Made by a program: the position numbers and the translations under genes. The notes beneath the pieces are model-generated. The model saw nothing but the letters and a program-made list of their open reading frames with translations, searched no databases and was not told the origin of the DNA. A stretch of DNA of 64,000 bases from Naematelia aurantialba (Eukaryota; Basidiomycota; Tremellomycetes; Tremellales; Naemateliaceae), in the NCBI GenBank assembly GCA_021527695.1, contig JAKFAO010000004.1, positions 1,343,001-1,407,000 on the forward strand, written 5' to 3'. Shown here piece by piece: positions 56,477 to 64,000 of this stretch (position 1 is the first letter of the stretch; each line of letters opens with the position of its first letter).

Positions 56477-58974
56477 CTATGGGTGCGGCCGGGCGTTCAA
56501 CACGCCCAATCTATGCTCCGACTCGGTATACAGCCCGCCCGCGCCAGGCGTCCCAGGCCGCGACGAAAACTGCCCTCTGAAGCGAAACTGGTTCTGACTC
56601 TGGCTCGCAGATGCCGACGCAGATGCAGATGCAGCTGCAGACGCAGCCACGCTCGGTGTCGTCGCGGGCGCGTTTCGACCGACATGACCGCTTCCCTGGC
56701 CGTGGCCGGCGATCTGGGGACCGCGGTAAGATGACGAAGACGACGACGGGAATGGATATGGAGGCTGAGCTGGGCGCCTGTGTTGGCCTCCCGCACCGGC
56801 GCCACCAAGCTCAGGCGTCGGCAGAGGCGTGCTGTGCTCGGATGAGGTGTATGCTGAAGCGGCAAAGCCAGGCGGCATGGTGATTTTCCTCTGAGAAATC
56901 CGGGGGCTCGTCGGTCCAGACCCCGCTGCGTATGGCGGTGGTTCTGCCGGATGACCCGGATAGTCCGGATGGACACGATGACTGGGCGCCGTCGACACGG
57001 AGCCAGAAGGGGACGACTCGGGCTCAGGCGCGAACGCTCCGCCGCTAAAGTCGTTGACCATCTGTGAGAAGCCCTGCTTCACAGCGTGGCCCATGGCAGT
57101 CACGGCCGCCTCGCCGACGTCGGTAATGATCGGCTTGGCCGAGGCCGTGGGCGACAGCAATCGGGGGAGGGTAATGGTCAAATGGTGTGGGTGGACGAGG
57201 CGGTCTTGTACGACAGCCCGTAGACGAGCGATGATGATCTGCTCGAGCTTAGGTATATCTGCTACAGTCAGTCCAAGTGACATTACCAACATCAAGAACA
57301 CTGTACCTTGCAGCTTTGCTCGACTCCCGAGAAGAGTGGTCGTTCTGAGGTTGAGGTGAAAGTCGGGTAGGAGGCATGCGTGGAGGTGCTGCGACTCTTC
57401 GACGGGTTCGTGCAGCTGTACGCTCATCTGCGAGACGTCAGCGCGACTGGCAACGCCGGATGCAGACGTACCGTTCCGCCAATGGATACCAGCTCCACGC
57501 CAAGAGACACTGGAAGCACAGCAAAGCGGGGTCTGGGGAAATTGATGAGGACAGCCGTGGAAAGCGACAGCGAGACGGAGTCGAGGTAGTCGATGTCGAG
57601 TTCGGCTCGCTGAACTCGTCAGTTCTGGAGTCTCTCGAGTCATTTACAAGGGGGAAGGCGAAGCTGGGCAGGAAAGAGACAGTTCGCAATGAAAGAAAGA
57701 GTAGAGAGAAGGGAAAGGCAACGCAAAAAAAAGAGCCGAAGGAGACGCCGTGGAGGACATGATAGTACGTGAGGATTGTATGGAAGGGCAGTAAGGACAG
57801 AGATGGCGTGTAGAGAAGAGAGCTTACGATCCGCCCCTGTCCATCCGCGGGCCGTATCCGCGCATTCGACAGCAAAGGGAAGCTCGAGCCCAGATTCAGC
57901 GCGGTCACATGTATCGGGTCCTACTCCATCAGCTCGTAATCCCCTCTCCCCATCCCCATTCGCGTCTGGATTCTGAGGAAACAACTAACGAGCCAGCTCA
58001 TACTTCCTCCCTCTGGGTTCAGCCAGCTTTCGAGCCGCTGCCTTGCGCCTTCTTCGCCGTTTGACGAGAGGAGATCGTTTCGGTAGCCTTGCAGGACCTG
58101 ATATACAGCCATTAGCATCGGCACCGTAGCGTCTGATGACGAGTTGTTGCGTTCTGTCTCCTCACTACCCCACTGGACAACTTGGGAATGCCAGATGTGT
58201 ACGGGGAATGCCAGATGTGGAATACTGGGAATGCCAGCATGTCGAGATAGTAGGGTGGTGAGGTATGGGCCTGTTGGAGGGTCTGAGGCGAGAGTGGAGA
58301 TCCTCCAGCTGGGGGGTTTGATTCGTGTACGAGGCACCTGGGTGACATACCTGGGCAAACAGCACGTTCAGCCAGTCTGACGACTCGGCCGGATGCGTGG
58401 CCATTTCGTAGCCTGTCTTTCCGAGGAGAGTGCTGGCTGGCGGGGCAGGGACGGCAGTGGTGGATAACACTGTCTTCTGTGATGCGTCGTCAGCGACCAG
58501 TCCGCTTGCATGGTACGCTGAAAGAGAGTACCGGACTATGAGCCGACGGCGCCCGCGCAAGTGGGAAGGAAATGAGGACGACGAGATGCAGGACGCAAGC
58601 GGCAAGATAAAGAAAAAGGCTGATATGGCCTACTGTGGTGCGTTTGGAACATGTGCACACGGTGGAGGGAACAAACCGGCATAATAAGTTGCTCGCCGGC
58701 AGAGTGACCCACCACACAGGATATGGACGAGGATGAGGATGGGAAGGGAATAACGATATGGATACTGGACGGCGGACGGATCCAAGCTCACCTTGGCTCG
58801 CTCCTGGCGCCGCCGGCGCCACCCCTCGTCGTCCATCGGCTCACTGGGCGAGAACACCACGTATCGAACAAACAGCAGGACGAGGACGAGAAACGACGCT
58901 TGGCCCAGAACGAGGCCCTGGGTGAACGTCCACCCCGGGGCAGGCGGGGCCGCCACTGCGCCGACGGTCGACAT
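56477..58974 (-). CDS. MMM1: Mmm1, ERMES complex SMP-domain protein
   Basis: Predicted 516 aa. Mmm1 is the ER-anchored subunit of ERMES, which tethers ER to mitochondria and transfers phospholipids. Exons: 58792-58974, 58351-58476, 57990-58097, 57828-57920, 57472-57609, 57307-57427, 56477-57258. A short luminal start is followed by WTFTQGLVLGQASFLVLVLL (membrane anchor), then the SMP domain: ESSDWLNVLFAQVLQGYRND, DPIHVTALNLGSSFPLLSNA, RAELDIDYLDSVSLSLSTAV, SVQLHEPVEESQHLHACLLP, LRTTTLLGSRAKLQDIPKLE, IIARLRAVVQDRLVHP and GEAAVTAMGHAVKQG. The C-terminal 170 residues are disordered and contain an Ala/Ser-rich run. It is divergent from SPO12-B with 491 bp between. Confidence 0.96.
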
Positions 58975-59465
58975 GGCTCCTGGAATGGGCTATGGTGGGC
59001 CGGGCGGGCTTCGTTTTCTCCTGCCAAGTCGAGTCTCAAGAGACTGGTCCGTGTCGCTCAGACCCGGACGGTTTGTAGGACTTTACCAGTCGTCAAGAGG
59101 AACGTCGGCCGCTGGTGATGGTATCAGGCACGACCGGTGGTAGGTCGTTGTGGTGTTGTCAAGGTCGTCTGCTAAGACGCTCTGGCGGACATGGACATGG
59201 TTTTCGTCGGGTGTACAAAGGATCAGAACGCTGCTCTCTCTGTGTCACCGTTTGCCGTCGCCGTCGCCGTCGCCGGCAGACGCCTCCACCAGCGACGAGT
59301 ACTCGCATACTTTATTCGGTCCTCCCTTGGCGCTTTCCTTGCTCGCGCCTGTTTTTCCCGCACCAAAAGCACGCCCGCACAAAATCAAACACATCCATCC
59401 CACTCTTCCCGTCCCTACCTCTTCTCGTCCTAACCTCCTCGCATTGGCCTCCTCCCACGTCCAAA
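58975..59465. promoter_or_regulatory. Bidirectional promoter, MMM1 / SPO12-B
   Basis: 491 bp between divergent starts. The half next to SPO12-B is pyrimidine-rich (59320-59460). A cgtcgccgtcgccgtcgccgg run lies at 59249-59278. Confidence 0.5.
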
Positions 59466-60204
59466 ATGTCCGCACCACTGCACCAAGCCAACATGAACGG
59501 TCAGCTTGCCATATCCGCTAACGGTGAGGATCAGGATCTGAGCTGAAGGGTGGCAGCGCAACCGGGCCAGGGAGTGCCGTCCAAGTTGTTGCAGAAGGGG
59601 CTGCTCGGAGCCGCCGGGCGAGGCAAGATTGGGTGAGTCCTCATTCTCGGATTCCGTCGCGCCCCCTCTGTCGCCCGGTCATCCCGGTCATCGCTGGAGA
59701 GGCAAGGCGAGATGTGGCTGATGCGGATAGGAGCTCGATCGTGTCCCCGACCGACAACGTCCTCTCGCCATGCTCTGCCAAGCTCAGCGGGGCCAAACAA
59801 CGGCATTTCCAAAAGTGCGTCTTGTCTCTTTCTTTTCTGCTCTACTTTCTCTCTCTTCTGTATTCTTCTATACATCTCTCATCTCTTCTGCTTTCCTTCC
59901 ATGCTGCTCTCCTCTCTTCGCTCTTCTTCCATACATCTCTCATCTCTTCAGCTCTTCCCTCATGTGCTTCTATTCTCTGTGCTGGCGCTTTCCCATATAC
60001 CCTCGCGGCCACATCGCTCTACTCCGCGCACGGCGCAGCAACCTTCCTGCCGCTCCCCACGTCCAGGTGGCAGGTGCGGTATGGCGGGACTGATCTCTCA
60101 GGGGCAAGCCCGTCTCCCTCACCTCGCAGTTATCCCAGCTCGCCACGTCCGACTCGACTTCATCCGTCGCCTCTGCAGCCGACAAGCCCAAGGTCGATTT
60201 CTAG
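59466..60204 (+). CDS. Spo12-family cell-cycle regulator, copy B
   Basis: Predicted 98 aa. Exons: 59466-59499, 59557-59632, 59731-59814, 60102-60204. The core reads SSIVSPTDNVLSPCSAKLSG then AKQRHFQKGKPVSLTSQ, aligning residue by residue with copy A at 31854 (SPTD..QSPCTAKLAGAKQRHF.KGKP.SL). Both genes share the 84-nt third exon, the intron phases around it, and the end (F)KVDF or FDF. It is shorter because exons 1 and 2 are reduced. Role in mitotic exit inferred from the family. Intron 3 is 287 nt and CT-rich. The stop codon lies in a perfect 27-bp tandem duplication. Confidence 0.86.
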
Positions 60205-60238
60205 CACATCCAGCCCAAGGTCGATTTCTAGCACATCC
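60185..60238 (+). repeat. Perfect 27-bp duplication across the SPO12-B stop codon
   Basis: Two identical copies, 60185-60211 and 60212-60238, each containing the codons for KPKVDF and a TAG. Because 27 is a multiple of three, the second copy repeats the same in-frame stop. A third degenerate half copy (ccaaggtcgacctag) follows at 60258. Confidence 0.95.
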
Positions 60239-61231
60239 ATGCACTCATCCATACACTCCAAGGTCGACCTAGAGGCGTCAGGGATCGAAGCTAGATTGAT
60301 GACTTGGACCCTTCTCTTTCTCTTCATCCATACCACCCCAATCTGCCAGGAAGCCAAAGTGCAATTGTATCAGCGTGCAGAGTGCCCGCTGCGTAGCCCG
60401 TTGTCTTTTGGTACCGCTACATGATCCATCTGCATTTGTATTTCTCGCCTGCCGGCGGATGTCACAGGCTATCGTCATATCTTGCCTCCAGCGTTCCCTC
60501 TACGGTCGTCGTTGGACACCTCTTGGATGTGTTGTTCCCGCTTGAATGGTATCCAGAATGATATCCACAGCTTCGTACCGTTCACGAACCAATGGGTGAA
60601 TCTAGCAGTCGATTCAGACGGAGGCCCGTTCACGCAGCAGGCCAGCGCCGCTGCTCCAGCCATCCACCACCTCGGCACTCTCGTTACAAACTCTGCAAAC
60701 TCTGCGTGTCCAGGTATCAACAAACTGCTCTAGGATGTTCTCTGTGTCCGTCCTGCGTCGCCGAGACCGTGGATTTGCATGCATAGACTAAGCGTCATGC
60801 TATGCCTTGCTCTGTGACACTGCGACTATGGCTCTCCATAGCCCCGAGCATGGCCAAGCCTCCACACTGCCATAGCACTTGTAGCATGTGAGAATCCACG
60901 TAACGTTTCGCAATACTCTCATACTCCCATGAGCGGGTACCTGCCCTCTGGCAAGTTGCCGTCGGGATGTAATTCCAGTCCGTGTTCTGCTGGATGACAC
61001 CTGCGTTGAGACGAAAACGTCGGTCTACGCTGAACGTTCGCGGTCAGAGGTACAGCATTCACGCAGTGAGTCAGTAAGGAGTCGCAGCGCTCATCTGTGC
61101 ATCGTGCTCGCGCTCATCTCTGCAGCAAGACAGCCGCACTCTGCAGCAAGACATCTCCGCTCAAGTGTACAGGATGCATGACCACATGCCGCCGTCGCTC
61201 TACCCAAAGACCACTCCAGAAGGAAGAGCGT
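60205..61231. other. Convergent intergenic region
   Basis: About 1 kb between the stops of SPO12-B and RPL38. An 83-codon frame at 60482-60733 (+) has no recognisable feature and is not called. Short repeats of ctctgcagcaagac near 61115-61160. Confidence 0.55.
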
Positions 61232-62201
61232 TTACTTCTTCTTCGGTGCCTTTGTTGAGACCTCCTCTACCTTGAGTCCTGGAAGGTGTTAGCTCTAGTC
61301 ACAATCCGCCTACAGCCATCTTCGATCATGCCAGGAGCTTTGTCGCCAGAGGTCGCGCGGCTCAGCATGCCGTCACCAGCACGCAGTCACCAGAACGCAT
61401 CTCCTCATGACATCGCTCACACTCCTCTCACCAGCGCCCTCATCGTCTGCGGCGTAACGTAAAGCTCCCTCATCGTCTGCGGCGTAACATAAAGCTCCCG
61501 AGTCTCTGCATCGCAAGTGAAAGGGTCCACACAGCACTCACCAGGAGGAAGCGACTGCTTGAGCTTCTCGGCCTTCTCCGCGTCCGCCAGCTTCAAGGTG
61601 TAGAGGTACTTTGAGCACCGGACCTTGAACTTGGTCACGGTCTGGGGCTTCGAGGCGGCCTTGGTCTTGGCTGCCGCGGAGGTGGAAGGCTTGACGGTGG
61701 TCTTCTTGATCCGTGCGACTGTGGACGACAGAATCACAGCATCAATCGTGGCAAGTTGGCAAGTGGTGGAGATGGGAGAGGAGCGTGAAGATCGGTTAAT
61801 AGATTTGCCAAGATCGTACGTAGGACGGAGTGAGAGCGCCAGGTGATGAATTGACGAGGGAAGGAGGAGGAAGAGCATGATCAGCAGAGCCAACAAGGTG
61901 GACTAGGAACTCACGAGTTGCGTCCTGACGGCGCGCAATCTCGAGGAACTTTTTGATGTCTCGGATCTCCTTGGGCTAAATGAAGTCAGCAGCAGCTCGA
62001 GCTCGTTCCCATCCCAGTATGTGCCGAGTGTCGCCATCCCCCGCCCACGCCCTCAAGAAGGTTTCACCATTTCCACCAGGATGTTGTGTCGTATGGTTCC
62101 AGATTCCTCTCCCATCCCTATCCTAGCTCCACTGCGTCCATGGCTAGTACGTGCGACCTTCGTCTACAGCCGTGAGGTGATCGATACGCTGCACTTACCA
62201 T
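61232..62201 (-). CDS. RPL38: 60S ribosomal protein eL38
   Basis: Predicted 95 aa. Exons: 62199-62201 (start codon only), 61915-61975, 61542-61718, 61232-61278. Seen: [19 protein letters not shown] at the N-terminus, [32 protein letters not shown], and a Lys-rich end [12 protein letters not shown]. The usual length is about 70-78 residues; the excess comes from an Ala/Ser/Thr/Lys-rich stretch ([20 protein letters not shown]) between the conserved N-terminal helix and the beta-sheet core, and a short C-terminal tail. The ATG stands alone in its exon, followed by a good GTAAGT donor and a TTTAG acceptor right before PKEI. It is head-to-head with eL8. Intron 3 contains a duplicated 31-bp segment (61436-61498). 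Confidence 0.94.
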
Positions 62202-62495
62202 TTTGACGACCGACACTTGAAGAGTGAGATGCCTATGCTTCGCTGCAAAACCTCAACTCCAGCTTCGCAGAGCCACGCCGAGCTTGCGCGAAACTCCGAT
62301 ACCTCAAAATGCTTGCATTTCCAAACTCCGAGCGTGGCGGATTTCCCTACAGTTGCCAAACGCCGATACCCAAACTCGGAGTTAAGACAATTCTCCTCAT
62401 GCCCACTCGTCCCCCTCTCCGCCCGCCCGTTTCTTCCTCATCCCTCCAGTCTTTCTTCATCCCTCACCTTCAAGCCCGACTCGACAAACGACAAA
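62202..62495. promoter_or_regulatory. Bidirectional ribosomal-protein promoter (RPL38 / RPL7A)
   Basis: 294 bp between the two start codons. It holds aaactccga twice (62291-62299, 62323-62331) and the near-copy aaactcgga (62372-62380); two of the three are next to a cgatacc element (near 62297 and 62364). A pyrimidine tract (62400-62470) precedes the eL8 start, as in TOP-like leaders. The repeats are candidate binding sites for a co-regulator of both genes. Confidence 0.6.
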
Positions 62496-63957
62496 ATGGT
62501 GCGCTACACTTCTGCTTTTGCAGAGGTATCACACTTGCTCGAGCCTGCCGAAGCATGTCGCTGCGATCCCCGATAACTTCTCCCAGAGGAGAGTTGGAGA
62601 ACCAATCAGGAAGAGATGACCGGTGGATAACCGCCTCTTTGCAGCCTCGTCTGAGCCAGTCGCCCCGCGATGGCAATGAAGACGACGGGATTCAGCGTTG
62701 TTGAATCTCGAAAGACATGCCTGCTGCGCCTCTCACAGCCCCCTTGCGCAATGCCTGCTCTCTCTGAGCTCGCCTGGGTGATTCCAGGGTGCTCAGAGAC
62801 CACGTAGCGCAAGGGATGAGATGGCTTAGAGCTCCGATGTGATGCCTCTGCAATAACCTCTGTGGTACATTGTATAAGGGCTAACGTCGTCTCAATGACC
62901 TGCAGCCCAAGGCCACCAAAGGAAAGTCCAGGCCCGCCGCCACCCCTTGTGAGTGCAAAATCCGTTTCTTGGTTGAGGATCGGGCTGAAAGGTCCAGACG
63001 GCACCAAGAAGACCACCAAGCCGGCCCAGAACCCGCTCTTCGAGAAGCGATCCAAGAGCTTCGGTATTGGTGAGCTGCTTTGAACGATGGCAACATAAGG
63101 AGCTCATGTCGCAGGCGGTGACCTTCCCCCCAAGCGCGACTTGACCCGATTCGTCAAGTGGCCCGAGTACGTCCGTCTGCAGAGGCAGAAGGTCATTCTC
63201 CACCAGCGACTTAAGGTGAGCACAACGTTTCCGAGTGTCCTTTTGCTCATGTCGTCAGGTCCCTCCCGCCATTGCGCAGTTCTCGCAGACCCTGGACAAG
63301 AACACTGCTACTCAGCTTTTCCAGCTCTTGAACAAGTACAAGCCCGAGTCCAAGCAGGAAAAGAAGGCACGTCTCACCGCCGAGGCTGAGAAGCGCGAGA
63401 AGGACGGCGACAAGGCCACCACCAAAGACACCAAGAAGCCCGTCTACGCCAAGTACGGTCTCAACCACGTCGTTGCCCTTGTCGAGGCAAAGAAGGCCCA
63501 GCTCGTCGTTATCGCCGATGATGTCGACCCCATCGAGCTCGTCGTCTTCCTCCCCGCTCTCTGCCGAAAGATGGGTGTCCCGTGAGTCCCCGGCATACGC
63601 TTCAGCATGGCAGGTGAATCTGACCTGTCCAGTTACGTGATTGTCAAGGGCAAGGCACGTCTTGGGCTCATCTCCGGCAAGAAGACCTCGGCCGTCCTTG
63701 CTGTGACCGAGGTCCGCTCCGAGGACCAGCAGGCTCTTGCCACCCTCGTCTCTGCGGCCAAGGCCAACTACCTTGACAAGTCGGACGAGTCCCGCCGACA
63801 CTGGGGTGGTGGTGTCCGAGGCAACAAGTCGTGAGTTCCGAGTCTCATCAGTTGCAGGTATGCATTTGGATACTGACGGTAGCGTAGCGTTGCCAAGCTC
63901 AGGAAGAGGGCCAAGGCTCTCGGCCAGGACTCGAAGAAGATCGACGTTTCGCTCTAA
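62496..63957 (+). CDS. RPL7A: 60S ribosomal protein eL8 (L7a)
   Basis: Predicted 271 aa. Exons: 62496-62498 (start codon only), 62906-62948, 62992-63069, 63115-63215, 63259-63581, 63633-63830, 63888-63957. Seen: [88 protein letters not shown], the L7Ae-fold core [38 protein letters not shown], and [18 protein letters not shown]. All parts match the family; length is normal. The first intron (62499-62905, 407 nt) is by far the longest in the gene and contains a strong stem-loop. The start-codon-only exon has a GTGCGC donor. Divergent from eL38. Confidence 0.97.
62741..62815 (+). ncRNA. Candidate structured RNA (H/ACA-like hairpin) in eL8 intron 1
   Basis: Three nested perfect stems: cccttgcgc (62741-62749) with gcgcaaggg (62807-62815); tctctgagc (62761-62769) with gctcagaga (62791-62799); cctgg (62773-62777) with ccagg (62784-62788), closed by a 6-nt loop. 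The unpaired 11-nt and 7-nt sides between the first and second stem form a pocket like that of H/ACA guide RNAs. I do not see a perfect H box (ANANNA) right after the hairpin, and a second hairpin plus ACA box is only weakly suggested (around 62832-62878). Ribosomal-protein introns are common snoRNA hosts. Strand assumed from the host gene. Confidence 0.4.
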
Positions 63958-64000
63958 ATGCGTTTCGGGGCTGTTGGGAGGGCTCGTGCGGGGATGTGAT

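Noticed and set aside
60482..60733. 83-codon frame (+) in the convergent region after SPO12-B
   Set aside because: No family resemblance, no splice partners and located between two gene 3' ends.

Overview
The window is nuclear DNA of a filamentous or yeast-forming basidiomycete. Nearly every gene is broken by several short GT-AG introns, some only 34-50 nt long, with CTRAC-like branch points close to the acceptor. The gene set fits: a Kin4-type kinase with a KA1 tail, an MHYT-domain signalling protein, DUF6534-like seven-helix proteins, Gemin2 and Mmm1. I reconstructed the exons by hand from reading frame, splice sites and family conservation. Each gene below closes to a whole number of codons, but the exon limits are predictions. 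Genus is not determinable from what I see.

Layout. 1-1500 (-) Sec39, cut by the window edge; 3528-8234 (+) Kin4-type kinase; 9004-11426 (+) class I/II aminotransferase; 11566-13282 (-) Cue1-like CUE protein; 13675-16913 (-) Nramp metal transporter; 17350-19525 (-) chorismate synthase, divergent from 19831-21944 (+) Gemin2; 23925-27952 (+) MHYT protein; 28465-30207 (-) FAH-family hydrolase, divergent from 30483-31291 (+) a small mitochondrial-looking protein; 31854-32651 (+) Spo12 homologue A; 33540-35265 (-) dienelactone hydrolase; 36604-45427 (+) three tandem DUF6534-like membrane proteins; 46538-50488 (-) Pps1-like phosphatase; 52432-55602 (-) MFS exporter; 56477-58974 (-) Mmm1, divergent from 59466-60204 (+) Spo12 homologue B; 61232-62201 (-) ribosomal protein eL38, divergent from 62496-63957 (+) eL8.

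Themes. Cell-cycle exit is over-represented (Kin4-type kinase, two Spo12 paralogues, a Pps1-like phosphatase), as is ER/membrane biology (Sec39, Cue1, Mmm1, Nramp, MFS). This is not a biosynthetic cluster; neighbouring genes mostly look unrelated and housekeeping. The least explained parts are the three-gene membrane-protein array, whose internal exons have identical lengths in all copies, and a long perfect stem-loop inside the first eL8 intron that could be an intron-encoded structured RNA. A second striking property is that many of the longer introns are long because they contain locus-specific tandem repeats.
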